Shown: positions 1 to 7,526 of the stretch, piece by piece | How the letters are laid out: every line of letters begins with the position of its first letter | Position numbering within the stretch: position 1 is the stretch's first letter | NCBI GenBank assembly: GCA_012963895.1 | Contig: DTUW01000001.1 | Location: 3,239 to 13,378, forward strand | DNA length: 10,140 bases | From: Campylobacterales bacterium | Lineage (GTDB): Bacteria; Campylobacterota; Campylobacteria; Campylobacterales; Thiovulaceae | Direction: 5' to 3' | Notes under the pieces: model-generated | Database searches by the model: none | Told to the model about the DNA's origin: nothing | The model's input: the letters and a program-made list of their open reading frames with translations, nothing else | Program-made: the position numbers and the translations under genes

Positions 1-4
1 AAAT

Positions 5-21
5 AGGGCGGTATCAGCCCT
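5..21 (-). terminator. Hairpin at the 3' end of nfo
   Basis: Read on the minus strand this is AGGGC, a seven-base loop and GCCCT, followed by ATTT before the window ends. The nfo stop codon lies in the loop. A five-pair G+C-rich stem at the end of a four-gene operon fits a transcription terminator. The U tract beyond the edge cannot be seen, so the stem could also be only an mRNA 3' stabiliser. Confidence 0.4.
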
Positions 22-859
22 CTACAAACGAGTAAAGTAATTCTATCTCTTTGTCCCATATTGATGGGTCTATTGTCTCCAAAATTAGAGGAATATTTTC
101 CATTCTATCGTCATTCATAATGAGCTTGAATGGTTCTAATCCTATCTCTCCTTTTCCTAGTGAGTGGTGTCTATCTACCCTGCTCCCTAACTTTACTTTT
201 GAATCATTCAAATGCATTCCCATTAGATACTCAAATCCCACCACCTCATCGAACTTTTCCATTGTCTTTCTATACTCCTTTTCTGTTCGAATATCGTAAC
301 CAGAGCTAAATAGATGGCAAGTATCTAAACAGACCCCTATTCTGCTTCTGTCTTCTATTCCATCGATGATATATGCTAGATGTTCGAATTTGTAACCGAG
401 ATTGCTCCCCTGCCCCGCGGTATTTTCTATCACAAGGGATACCCCTTCTGTTTTATCTAAAACGATATTGAGACTTTCCACTATCAAATCGAGAGACTCT
501 TTTTCGCTAATCTTTCTTAGGTGGCTACCTGGGTGAAAGTTCAACCTATCAAGCCCTAGCACTCTGCACCGTTCCACCTCATCGATAAAAGCATTGAGCG
601 ACTTCTCCCGTTTCTCTTTTTCAGGGTGTCCAAGATTTATCAAATAGCTATCGTGTGGTAGAACTTGATGAGGTTGAAAATTGAACTTTTCCATGTTCTG
701 ATGAAACTTATCGATAGTTTCACTATCAAAAGGTTTAGCTTTCCATTGTCTTTGGTTCTTAGTAAATAGGGCAAAGGCGGTAGCTCCTATCTTATGTGCA
801 TTGATAGGAGCATTGAAAACTCCGCCAGAAGTGGATACATGAGCCCCTACATATTTCAT
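14..859 (-). CDS. nfo: Endonuclease IV (AP endonuclease, Nfo)
   Basis: The protein is a 281-residue endonuclease IV of the TIM-barrel AP endonuclease family. It cleaves DNA 5' to abasic sites and at some oxidised bases in base excision repair, in the cytoplasm. All nine ligands of the three-metal centre known from the E. coli enzyme are present at identical numbers: H69, H109, E145, D179, H182, H216, D229, H231 and E261. The LDTCH (178-182) and VDRHH (228-232) motifs are intact. Length matches the family (about 280). The ATG overlaps the tmk stop as ATGA, which supports the start and translational coupling. It is the last gene of the dxs operon. Nothing looks broken. Two copies of the GATGAGGT octamer lie on its coding strand, both encoding Asp-Glu-Val, and one on the opposite strand. 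Confidence 0.97.
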   Translation of the reverse strand: MKYVGAHVSTSGGVFNAPINAHKIGATAFALFTKNQRQWKAKPFDSETIDKFHQNMEKFNFQPHQVLPHDSYLINLGHPEKEKREKSLNAFIDEVERCRVLGLDRLNFHPGSHLRKISEKESLDLIVESLNIVLDKTEGVSLVIENTAGQGSNLGYKFEHLAYIIDGIEDRSRIGVCLDTCHLFSSGYDIRTEKEYRKTMEKFDEVVGFEYLMGMHLNDSKVKLGSRVDRHHSLGKGEIGLEPFKLIMNDDRMENIPLILETIDPSIWDKEIELLYSFVEG

Positions 860-1449
860 GTAATCTCCTCTATCTTTTTTCGAATAGTATTGAAAATAGC
901 TTCTACACTGTTCGATGAATCGATTTGCAGGGTCTCTATCTCCAATTTTTCTAACCAGAAACTAATATTGTCTTGGACTGATAGGCTGTAATCGATACCT
1001 CGAATCTCAATATTGTCTCTTTTCAACTCTTGTGATTTCCTTCTCATTAGTTCATCTCTTGAAATTGTGAGAAAGATAACCAAGTTTGGTAGGGTCTTCT
1101 CAACACTCATCAAATTCATATCTAATATGGTCTCCTCTTCAATTCCTCCATTACTCTTAGCATATGCCATGCCCGATATTATCGAGCGGTCGCTAATTAC
1201 AACTTTTCCAGCTTCTAAATTTGGTTTTAATACCCTTCGATAGTGTTCAGAGCGGTCGGCAAGGAATAGGAGGAATTCGGAAAAGTGGTGAAGTGCAAAA
1301 TCATCGTGAAGGAGAATATCCCGAACCTTCTTACCAAATTGAGTTCCTCCCGGTTCACGAGTGTAAATAAAATCTGGAAACTCCTTTTTCAATTTCTCTA
1401 TTTGGGTGGTTTTGCCCACAAAATCTATACCCTCAAAAACTATATACAT
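856..1449 (-). CDS. tmk: Thymidylate kinase
   Basis: This 197-residue P-loop kinase phosphorylates dTMP to dTDP with ATP, an essential step to dTTP. Seen in sequence: Walker A at residues 7-15 (GIDFVGKTT), the REPGGT dTMP-binding motif at 31-36, a DR motif at about 86-87 (ISDRS), and an Arg/Lys-rich LID stretch near 135-145. The P-loop has Phe-Val where many family members carry Gly-x, and the usual DRY/DRF is DRS. Both are mild departures that I would expect to be tolerated. The ATG at 1449 follows a GAGG-type ribosome site that overlaps the stop of the upstream SurA-like gene by position. The gap between these genes is six bases, and the 3' end overlaps nfo by four bases, so this is one transcript. 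Confidence 0.95.
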   Translation of the reverse strand: MYIVFEGIDFVGKTTQIEKLKKEFPDFIYTREPGGTQFGKKVRDILLHDDFALHHFSEFLLFLADRSEHYRRVLKPNLEAGKVVISDRSIISGMAYAKSNGGIEEETILDMNLMSVEKTLPNLVIFLTISRDELMRRKSQELKRDNIEIRGIDYSLSVQDNISFWLEKLEIETLQIDSSNSVEAIFNTIRKKIEEIT

Positions 1450-1455
1450 CTCTAC

Positions 1456-2277
1456 CTACCTCAAATATTCAATAACTGCTGTGGCTCTCTTCTTCTCAAA
1501 GTAGCTATCAACTGCCCTTTTTTGCCTTAATAGTAACTCTCTATTACGAATTTCATCAACCACCTCATCGAACTCCAAAACTCTTTCCCCCTCCTTTCTA
1601 CTTAGATATAGAAATGCATATCTACCACCAAAAGGGAAAATTTTCGAAAATTCACCCTCGTGCAGATTGGAAAGGATATTCTGTAATTCAGGAGAAATAT
1701 CTCCCCATCGCAATACTCTATTTTCAATTTGGACACCTCTACTAAATCGTAGAGGGTTTGATAGCTTCTCTTTTAAAACTCCAATATCTCTGGACATATA
1801 TAGAGTGATATAGTATCTATCGGCAATTTTCCACCTCTCCATATTTTGAGAATAGATGTCTCTCAACTCTTGCAAACTTGGCTGAGCCACTTTGGAACTT
1901 GCAACCATTCGATATAGCTTAGAGTGGGCTATCTCCTTTTTTATCTTCTCCAAAAACTCATCTTTTGAGATACCTTGAAGGGAAAGGGTTCTAAATAGAA
2001 TCTCCTTAGAAGGTATTCCGCTTTGGGCTAACATTCTATCTATTCCATTATCTATCTCTTCTTGGGTTACTTCTATATTTAGTCTTTTGATTTCATACTC
2101 CTCCAAAGAGTATCTAATTAGAAATTGAACCGCTTTCGGTTTGGAAACTCCCAACTCTCTTTGAGCCTGTTCTATATCAAACAGTGTAATTGGTATTCCA
2201 TTCACCTTTATCGCTATGCCATCTACCAATTTTCCTAGTAGGAATAGGGGTAGAAGTAGAAAGAATAGTTTTTTCAT
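1456..2277 (-). CDS. SurA-like periplasmic chaperone, parvulin-type PPIase family
   Basis: The 273-residue product starts with a Sec signal peptide: MKK, a Leu/Phe-rich core at about 4-15, and probable cleavage after A22. Residues 23-130 resemble the SurA N-terminal chaperone domain, with an opening KVNG-PIT--D stretch followed by amphipathic helices. Residues about 153-228 have the outline of a parvulin domain, including RWGDIS near 190-195 and a GGRYAFLYL strand near 217-225, then a C-terminal helix returning to the chaperone fold. The parvulin core is degenerate: the family's usual histidine-bearing first strand (ARHILV-like) reads RYYITLY. I infer a holdase/chaperone for outer membrane proteins with weak or no isomerase activity. 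Its ATG overlaps the dxs stop (ATGA), so it is coupled to dxs. The family call is good; the exact orthologue is not settled. Confidence 0.8.
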   Translation of the reverse strand: MKKLFFLLLPLFLLGKLVDGIAIKVNGIPITLFDIEQAQRELGVSKPKAVQFLIRYSLEEYEIKRLNIEVTQEEIDNGIDRMLAQSGIPSKEILFRTLSLQGISKDEFLEKIKKEIAHSKLYRMVASSKVAQPSLQELRDIYSQNMERWKIADRYYITLYMSRDIGVLKEKLSNPLRFSRGVQIENRVLRWGDISPELQNILSNLHEGEFSKIFPFGGRYAFLYLSRKEGERVLEFDEVVDEIRNRELLLRQKRAVDSYFEKKRATAVIEYLR

Positions 2278-4097
2278 TGTAGATACTTTCTAATTTTTTC
2301 TTTGAGTTGATGAGGTTGCAATCCTAATCTCTCTTCAACATCGCTACTTTTTCCGTGAGGAATAAATCTATCTTCAAACTCGAAAGAGACCACCTCTATA
2401 TCTGTAATTCCATTATCAGATAGGAATTCGAGGATTGCACTTCCAACCCCTCCCATCTTAACACTATCACTAAATATAAACCATTTGGTATATCTCTCGC
2501 TCAAACTCTTTAACATCTCGCTATCGAGAGGCTTAACAAATCTCAAATCGAGTAGAGCCGGTTCTATGTCGCATAGTTGTAGAGTTTTGTAAGCTCTACC
2601 AACTCCATTACCATATCCGATAAAGAGAATATCACTATCTCCCTCTAATAGAAGTTGAGATTTACCAAACTCGAAAGGGGTGGCTCTGAATTCATCTTCT
2701 AATATGAAACTGCCTCGCGGATACCTGAATGCAATCGGAGTTGGAAACTCTTTCGCAAATTCTACTGCCAACTCCAAAGTAGCTCCATCTCGTGGGGCAA
2801 AAAGAGTCATATTTGGAACTGCTCTAAGATAGGAAATATCAAAAGCCCCTTGGTGGGTCTCTCCATCTTCTCCAACTATTCCTGCCCTATCAATTGCAAA
2901 AGCCACAGGCAAATTCATTAGAGCTATATCGTGTATTACTTGGTCGTAGCCCCGTTGAAGGAAAGTGGAGTATATCGCACAAAATGGCTTAAATCCCTCT
3001 TTTGCTAATGGACCCATAGATGTAACGGCATGTTGTTCTGCTATCGCCACGTCCCAAAATCTATCGGGAAACTTTTCAATTAGAGGGGATAGCCCCGTTC
3101 CGCTAGGCATCGCTGCCGTTACCCCAACCACCTTACAATCCTCCTCAGCTATCTCTAATAGCTTGTTGGAAAATATAGAGGTAGCCGAAGCTCTCTTTTT
3201 TCCTCCCTTAGGTTTTCCTGTCTCCAAATCGAAAGGAGAAACCCCGTGCCAATGTTCTAAATGTCCCTCTGAATAGGGATACCCTTTCCCTTTTAAAGTT
3301 TCAGCATGAACTATTACAGGCTTATTCATAGATTTCGCAAGTTGGAGAGTTGAGATGATAGATTCTATATCGTGTCCATCGATAGGACCTATATACTCTA
3401 TTCCCATCTCCTCGAACATAATACCGGGGGTAATTAGTCTAAAACTCTCTTCAAACTTCTTAGCAATGTATGAAGCACTATCGGGAAAGTAATCCAATAT
3501 CTCCTCTATCTTCTGTTTCAATTTCTGATAGAAACCACCTGCCATCGCTCTGGAAAGAATTCGGCTAATTGCACCTATCGGCTTTGCGATACTCATCTCA
3601 TTATCATTTAGAATAATTACTATTGGATATTTTCTCTCTCCTAATTCATTTAAAGCCTCATAGACCATACCAGCACTCATTGAACCATCTCCAATAAATG
3701 CTACTGGTATTCTCTCGCCTTCTTCTCCTCTCAATCTGATAGCTTTTGCTACTCCAACTGCAAGGGATATAGATGTTGAACTATGTCCAGCTATATAGTA
3801 ATCGTGTTCTGACTCTGATGGTTTTGTATATCCTGAAATGCCGTCCAGTTGTCTAAGTGTGTCGAACCTATCCCATCTATCAGTTATCAACTTATGAGCA
3901 TATGCTTGATGTGAAACATCGAATATGAAAGGGTCTTTTTTGGAATCAAATACATAGTGCATTGCTATGATGAGGTCGGTAGCTCCGAGTGTAGAACTTA
4001 GATGACCTCCATTTTTGCTTACGACTTCTAAAATCCTATTCCTAATCCTCTTAGCTAACTCTTTCAGTTCGTCAATATCCATACTCTTGATATTCAT
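2274..4097 (-). CDS. dxs: 1-deoxy-D-xylulose-5-phosphate synthase
   Basis: Dxs condenses pyruvate and glyceraldehyde 3-phosphate to DXP, the first step of the MEP isoprenoid pathway and a source for thiamine and pyridoxal precursors. The 607-residue length is normal. Motifs seen: GGHLSS with H32 (matching E. coli H49); the thiamine-diphosphate motif from G136-D137-G138 to N164-D165-N166; HGVSPFD at 284-290; catalytic E354 in AIAEQH; D403-R404-A405-G; THQG with H415; and a transketolase C-terminal domain from about 480. ATG at 4097 is chosen because GGAG lies five bases upstream; the internal Met6 would place it too far away. First gene of the minus-strand operon, divergent from the FqrB-like gene across a 64-base gap carrying a TATAAT. 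Confidence 0.98.
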   Translation of the reverse strand: MNIKSMDIDELKELAKRIRNRILEVVSKNGGHLSSTLGATDLIIAMHYVFDSKKDPFIFDVSHQAYAHKLITDRWDRFDTLRQLDGISGYTKPSESEHDYYIAGHSSTSISLAVGVAKAIRLRGEEGERIPVAFIGDGSMSAGMVYEALNELGERKYPIVIILNDNEMSIAKPIGAISRILSRAMAGGFYQKLKQKIEEILDYFPDSASYIAKKFEESFRLITPGIMFEEMGIEYIGPIDGHDIESIISTLQLAKSMNKPVIVHAETLKGKGYPYSEGHLEHWHGVSPFDLETGKPKGGKKRASATSIFSNKLLEIAEEDCKVVGVTAAMPSGTGLSPLIEKFPDRFWDVAIAEQHAVTSMGPLAKEGFKPFCAIYSTFLQRGYDQVIHDIALMNLPVAFAIDRAGIVGEDGETHQGAFDISYLRAVPNMTLFAPRDGATLELAVEFAKEFPTPIAFRYPRGSFILEDEFRATPFEFGKSQLLLEGDSDILFIGYGNGVGRAYKTLQLCDIEPALLDLRFVKPLDSEMLKSLSERYTKWFIFSDSVKMGGVGSAILEFLSDNGITDIEVVSFEFEDRFIPHGKSSDVEERLGLQPHQLKEKIRKYLQ

Positions 4098-4113
4098 GTA
4101 TTCTCCATAATCG

Positions 4114-4122
4114 TGCTAATAT
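4114..4122 (+). promoter_or_regulatory. Extended -10 element for the FqrB-like gene
   Basis: TGCTAATAT is a TGn-extended -10 hexamer about 40 bases before the TTG start. Campylobacterota sigma70 promoters rely on the -10 region and lack a clear -35, so none is required. The predicted transcript would start near 4129. Confidence 0.4.
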
Positions 4123-4132
4123 ATTTGGGTAA

Positions 4133-4138
4133 ATTATA
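4133..4138 (-). promoter_or_regulatory. -10 element of the dxs operon
   Basis: On the minus strand this is a perfect TATAAT, 35 bases before the dxs ATG. The predicted transcript starts near 4126 with a leader of about 28 bases. There is no convincing -35. It faces the plus-strand -10 at 4114-4122 and the two elements sit inside each other's footprint. Confidence 0.5.
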
Positions 4139-4149
4139 TATGAAATCGT

Positions 4150-4153
4150 GGAG
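4150..4153 (+). promoter_or_regulatory. Ribosome binding site deciding a TTG start
   Basis: GGAG lies eight bases before TTG at 4162. The in-frame GTG at 4153 overlaps this GGAG and has no site of its own upstream, so TTG is the better start. Confidence 0.55.
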
Positions 4154-4161
4154 TGAGAAAT

Positions 4162-5121
4162 TTGGGTAATAGAACTTATGAACTTATTGTAATTGGTGGA
4201 GGACCGGGCGGACTAGCTACTGCAATTGAGGGTCGCTATTTAGGTATTAGTGATACTCTTATTTTGGAGAAGGGACATAGCCACTCAATGACTATCCGAG
4301 ACTATTACAAAGATGGTAAAAGGGTAGATAAGGATTGGAAAGGGGCAAAAGTAGATTTGGTCGGAAATATCCAATTTACAGATGGAACCAAAGAGACCAC
4401 ATTAGAACTTTTTGACCACCTCATCACAGAACACCAATTAGATATTAAATACCGTTCTGATGTTGAAGCTATTAGCCGTGTTGATAACTATTTTCGAGTT
4501 TTGGATACCAGTGGAAATGTCTATTTTGCAAAAAATGTAGTGATAGCAATAGGTAGCATGGGAAAACCAAACAAACCAGACTATCCTATCCCAGCTAAGA
4601 TAAAAAAGGTAGTAAATTTCAATTTAGAAAAAGCTCAAAAAGGTGAAAAGTTCTTAGTAGTTGGGGGTGGGAATAGTGCGGTAGAGTATGCATTGGAGCT
4701 AACCAATATATCTAATGATGTAACTCTCACATATAGACGGGGTAGATTTACTAGGGTAAATCCCGAAAACCTGCACAATTTGGATATTGCAGTTCAAGAT
4801 GGAAAATTGAAACTTAGAACCGCTACCGATATTAAGATGTTATCAGAAGAGAATGGAAAAATTGTGGTTCATTACCAACATGGAGAGTTGGAGAGCTATG
4901 ACAGGGTTATTTATGCAATTGGTGGAGTGGTTCCAAAAGAGTTTTTAAAAAAGAGTGGAATAGAGATAGATAGTAAAGGAAAACCGATTTTAGATAGCAA
5001 TTTTCAAACATCGGTAAAAAATTTATATGTAGTTGGAGATTTAGCGGTTCAATCTGGGGGTTCGATTGCTCTCGCTCTAAATCACGGCTACTATGTAGCA
5101 AAGGCGATAGCCAATGTTTAA
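4162..5121 (+). CDS. fqrB: FqrB-like NADPH:flavodoxin/ferredoxin reductase (TrxR fold, no cysteines)
   Basis: The 319-residue flavoprotein has the two-domain thioredoxin reductase fold. The FAD-binding GGGPGG is at residues 12-17, the NAD(P)-binding GGGNSA at about 168-173 is followed by YRR (about 192-194, fitting NADPH), and a C-terminal GD then GGSIALALNHG closes the FAD site. There is no CxxC and in fact no cysteine anywhere, so it cannot reduce thioredoxin. This matches the H. pylori/C. jejuni FqrB group, first named as a second thioredoxin reductase, which exchanges electrons between flavodoxin and NADPH and connects 2-oxoacid oxidoreductases to NADPH. The group assignment is from memory of the family; the missing cysteines are seen directly. 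TTG 4162 is preferred over GTG 4153. The 3' end overlaps the Nudix gene by eight bases. A TrxR-like ferredoxin-NADP reductase is the alternative reading. Confidence 0.72.
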   Translation: MGNRTYELIVIGGGPGGLATAIEGRYLGISDTLILEKGHSHSMTIRDYYKDGKRVDKDWKGAKVDLVGNIQFTDGTKETTLELFDHLITEHQLDIKYRSDVEAISRVDNYFRVLDTSGNVYFAKNVVIAIGSMGKPNKPDYPIPAKIKKVVNFNLEKAQKGEKFLVVGGGNSAVEYALELTNISNDVTLTYRRGRFTRVNPENLHNLDIAVQDGKLKLRTATDIKMLSEENGKIVVHYQHGELESYDRVIYAIGGVVPKEFLKKSGIEIDSKGKPILDSNFQTSVKNLYVVGDLAVQSGGSIALALNHGYYVAKAIANV

Positions 5122-5689
5122 GATAGAAAATATCCAAATCTCTGAATTGAAAGATGGAAAATATATCCGCCCAAAGAGATTGGAATATCTTCAAGATGGA
5201 ATTAGAAAAAGTTGGGAGATAGTTCAGAGTTACGATAGTGTGGCTATTTTGATATATCACAAAGATAGAGATAGTTTCATCTTGGTTAAGCAGTTTCGTC
5301 CTGCTGTCTATATCAATGACAATAGATATACCAATACCTATGAACTCTGTGCGGGACTTATAGATAAAGATAAGACATTGGAAGAGATAGCGAGTGATGA
5401 GGTTGAGGAAGAGTGCGGATATAGAGTAGAGCCGAGCCAACTTCAAAAGGTAACTACATTTTTTACCAATGTCGGTTTTGCCGGTGCTAAACAATACCTA
5501 TTTTATGTAGAAGTTGATGAAAGTATGAGAGTTGGAAAAGGTGGGGGGATAGATGGAGAGGTGATATATCTTGAATATCTTCCAGTTTCAGAAGCGAAAG
5601 AGTTTATTTTCAATGAGCAGTATGCAAAAACTCCCGGGCTAATGCTCTCTTTTTATTGGTGGTTTGATAAATTTAAGAAATATAAGTAG
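5114..5689 (+). CDS. Nudix hydrolase, UDP-sugar/ADP-ribose diphosphatase type
   Basis: The 191-residue protein has a Nudix box at 81-103 (ELCAG leading in at 77-81, then DEVEEECGY at 95-103). The three helix glutamates E96, E99 and E100 that hold Mg2+ are present, but the invariant Arg of the box is Asp (D95), and the first half of the box has a shifted Glu. The ELCAG opening, a GGG at 143-145 followed by E149, and a C-terminal TPG at 173-175 in a helix resemble the mammalian NUDT14 UDP-glucose diphosphatase, so I expect a nucleoside-diphosphate sugar or ADP-ribose substrate. The gene begins inside the preceding one (eight-base overlap), so the two are co-translated; the product may recycle ADP-ribose or limit sugar nucleotides. 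Substrate is inference. Confidence 0.85.
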   Translation: MFKIENIQISELKDGKYIRPKRLEYLQDGIRKSWEIVQSYDSVAILIYHKDRDSFILVKQFRPAVYINDNRYTNTYELCAGLIDKDKTLEEIASDEVEEECGYRVEPSQLQKVTTFFTNVGFAGAKQYLFYVEVDESMRVGKGGGIDGEVIYLEYLPVSEAKEFIFNEQYAKTPGLMLSFYWWFDKFKKYK

Positions 5690-5764
5690 TGATTATAGAC
5701 AAGGAATATTTTATTCTCATTTCTATACACTTCTCCAAACAAATTTTTTGAAAGGGGTTACATA

Positions 5765-6268
5765 ATGGTAACTACAAAACTTAAAGGAAACGATGTAGCT
5801 CTCGCTGGTAGAGAGTTGAAGGTAGGAGATAAAGCTCCTGTGGTTCAAGTTGTCAATAGTGAAGATTTGAGTGATGTTCAAATTGGAGGCGGAACTGGTA
5901 AAAAACAACTTATCGTTGCTGTTCCTTCTCTTGATACTCCTGTATGTGCTACTGAGACTAAGAAGTTCAATGAGAAAGTAGCTCAAATTGATGGTGTAGA
6001 TGTAATTGTTGTATCTATGGATTTACCTTTTGCTTCTAAAAGATTCTGTTCGACTGAGGGAATTGAAAATCTAGTAGTGGCTTCTGATTTCAGAAATAAA
6101 GAGTTCTCTTTCAATTATGGAACTATCATAGCAAACGGTGCTTTAACAGGACTTTCTGCAAGAGTTATCTTTATTCTTGATGAAAATGGAGTTGTTACAT
6201 ATAAACAAATCGTTCCTGAAATTACAGAAGAACCTAACTACGATGAGGTTCTTGAAGCACTAAAATAG
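5765..6268 (+). CDS. tpx: Thiol peroxidase Tpx (atypical 2-Cys peroxiredoxin)
   Basis: Tpx reduces hydrogen and alkyl peroxides using thioredoxin. The 167-residue length is exact for the family. The peroxidatic cysteine is C61 in SLDTPVC (55-61) with T58, the resolving cysteine is C95, and the supporting arginine is R133, all at E. coli numbering. The ATG has GGGG at 5754-5757 seven bases upstream. A 75-base gap separates it from the Nudix gene; TATACA at 5724-5729 is a possible but weak -10, so it may have its own promoter. Codons lean strongly to T-ending forms for Ala, Val, Pro and Leu, unlike its neighbours, which suggests high expression. The next gene follows after three bases. Confidence 0.97.
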   Translation: MVTTKLKGNDVALAGRELKVGDKAPVVQVVNSEDLSDVQIGGGTGKKQLIVAVPSLDTPVCATETKKFNEKVAQIDGVDVIVVSMDLPFASKRFCSTEGIENLVVASDFRNKEFSFNYGTIIANGALTGLSARVIFILDENGVVTYKQIVPEITEEPNYDEVLEALK

Positions 6269-6271
6269 TGA

Positions 6272-7252
6272 TTGGTTGATTACATAGTTGTAGGTGGAGG
6301 GATTGCCGGTCTCTCCATTGCATATCTTCTACAATCTAGAAACTATTCAGTTCTTCTATTTGAAGCTGAAAAAATAGGTTCCGGCGGTAGCGGTGCCGCC
6401 GGTGCCTTTCTCTTTCCCAAAGTTGGAAAACAGGGCGAACTTGCCCACCTCATCAATTCAGCTATAAACTTCTCTATAAATTTCTATCTCAACCACTTTC
6501 CCAAATATATTCACCTTTCCAAATTACAATATGTAGATACCAATTCGATAGTAGATGGTGCGGTAGTAGATGCCGATGAGGTTCTGGAAAGCCTAGGCAG
6601 AAATATAGATATTTCATTTTCCAGAATCTCCAAGATAGAGGAGACCCCAAAAGGTTGGAGGGTTGGAGATATTGAATCTCGAAACCTGATATTAGCCACT
6701 GGTGCATTTCCAACTTTGGTAGATGAGCCATATATAAAAGTTCGTCCTGTTTGGGGGGAACGGATAGATATAACATCAGATAGATACCTAAATCAAAGCT
6801 ATCACGATGAGATTTCTATATCTCAAACAATCAACGGAAAAATCAGGATTGGAGCTACTCACTTTCGAAATATCCTACATAGAGATAGCTCTATCTTAGA
6901 ACAGGAAAAGTTGCTAAATCGGGCTAAAAAGATAGTAGATTTAGGAAATACTTCAATAGTTGGCTCATACTCCGGAGTCCGTTCAGCTTCGCATGACTAC
7001 TTTCCAATCTTCGGAAAGGTAGTAAATTCACAAAAGACCATTGAAAAATTTCCCAATATTGTTCATGGTAAGAAATATAGAGAAGATGAATATATCTACT
7101 ATCCCAATCTCTATATATGGACTGGACTTGGAGGATATGGCTTCTCTCTCGCTCCCTACCTTTCATCTCTTTTCCTCTCCAATAGACTACCTGCAATAGT
7201 TCAACCTCATCGCCGATTTTCAAGGTGGGTAAGAAAAAGAGAAAATAGATAG
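6272..7252 (+). CDS. MnmC-like FAD-dependent oxidoreductase (DAO family)
   Basis: The 326-residue protein opens with a dinucleotide-binding strand (VVGGGIAG, residues 6-13, with acidic E31), followed by a GSGGSGAAGAFLFPK stretch at 36-50. It ends with GSYSGVRSASHDYFPIFG at 231-248 and TGLGGYGFSLAP at 284-295, the layout of D-amino-acid-oxidase-type flavoenzymes. Details such as AAGAFLFPK and GLGGYGFSLAP recall the C-terminal oxidase domain of MnmC, which removes the carboxymethyl group from cmnm5s2U34 of tRNA. No methyltransferase domain is attached. The only start near the FAD motif is TTG at 6272: the codon just before it is TGA. No clear ribosome site is seen, so coupling to tpx three bases upstream is likely. 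Glycine/sarcosine oxidase or ThiO-like activity are alternatives. Confidence 0.75.
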   Translation: MVDYIVVGGGIAGLSIAYLLQSRNYSVLLFEAEKIGSGGSGAAGAFLFPKVGKQGELAHLINSAINFSINFYLNHFPKYIHLSKLQYVDTNSIVDGAVVDADEVLESLGRNIDISFSRISKIEETPKGWRVGDIESRNLILATGAFPTLVDEPYIKVRPVWGERIDITSDRYLNQSYHDEISISQTINGKIRIGATHFRNILHRDSSILEQEKLLNRAKKIVDLGNTSIVGSYSGVRSASHDYFPIFGKVVNSQKTIEKFPNIVHGKKYREDEYIYYPNLYIWTGLGGYGFSLAPYLSSLFLSNRLPAIVQPHRRFSRWVRKRENR

Positions 7253-7286
7253 AATTTCTATATTTCTATTTTATGGAGTGATGAGG

Positions 7287-7517
7287 TTGGTAAAAAAAAT
7301 AGTTTTCTATATAGCTATCCCAGTAATAGCTATATTGTTTCAAGGTTGTATATTTTTCAATGAAAGGGGTATCTCATCGAGATATTACAGCGATTGCCAC
7401 CACTACTATGATAGTAGAGGTATCTACCATAAGAAATGTGATGAAAATATTGTAGATTATAAAGATTTGAATCCATTCAAGAATGGTGGCAATGGGGTCT
7501 ATTATGTTGAATTTTAG
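7287..7517 (+). CDS. Small Cys/His-rich lipoprotein of unknown function
   Basis: I do not recognise a named family. The product (76 residues from the TTG) starts MVKK, has a hydrophobic segment at about 5-18 and a lipobox-like LFQGC with C21, so it should be a lipidated envelope protein. The mature part is only about 55 residues, rich in Tyr, with C37-H38-H39, then H48 and C51 (C-H-H-x8-H-x2-C), a plausible metal or haem site or a disulfide. Start choice: GGAG at 7275-7278 lies eight bases from TTG 7287 but only two from ATG 7281, and GTG 7278 overlaps it, so TTG is favoured and ATG remains possible. It ends nine bases before ccoS, suggesting co-transcription and a possible role around cbb3 oxidase. 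Confidence 0.7.
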   Translation: MVKKIVFYIAIPVIAILFQGCIFFNERGISSRYYSDCHHYYDSRGIYHKKCDENIVDYKDLNPFKNGGNGVYYVEF

Positions 7518-7526
7518 AGGAATAGC

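Noticed and set aside
2965..3276. 103-codon open frame on the plus strand inside dxs
   Set aside because: Antisense to catalytic parts of Dxs; composition follows from the dxs codons.
4140..4169. Nine-codon ATG mini-frame before the FqrB-like gene
   Set aside because: No ribosome site precedes it and it shows no leader-peptide pattern such as repeated regulatory codons.
4907..5494. 195-codon open frame on the minus strand
   Set aside because: It lies opposite the FqrB-like and Nudix genes, which have clear motifs, and its own translation shows no recognisable family pattern or ribosome site.
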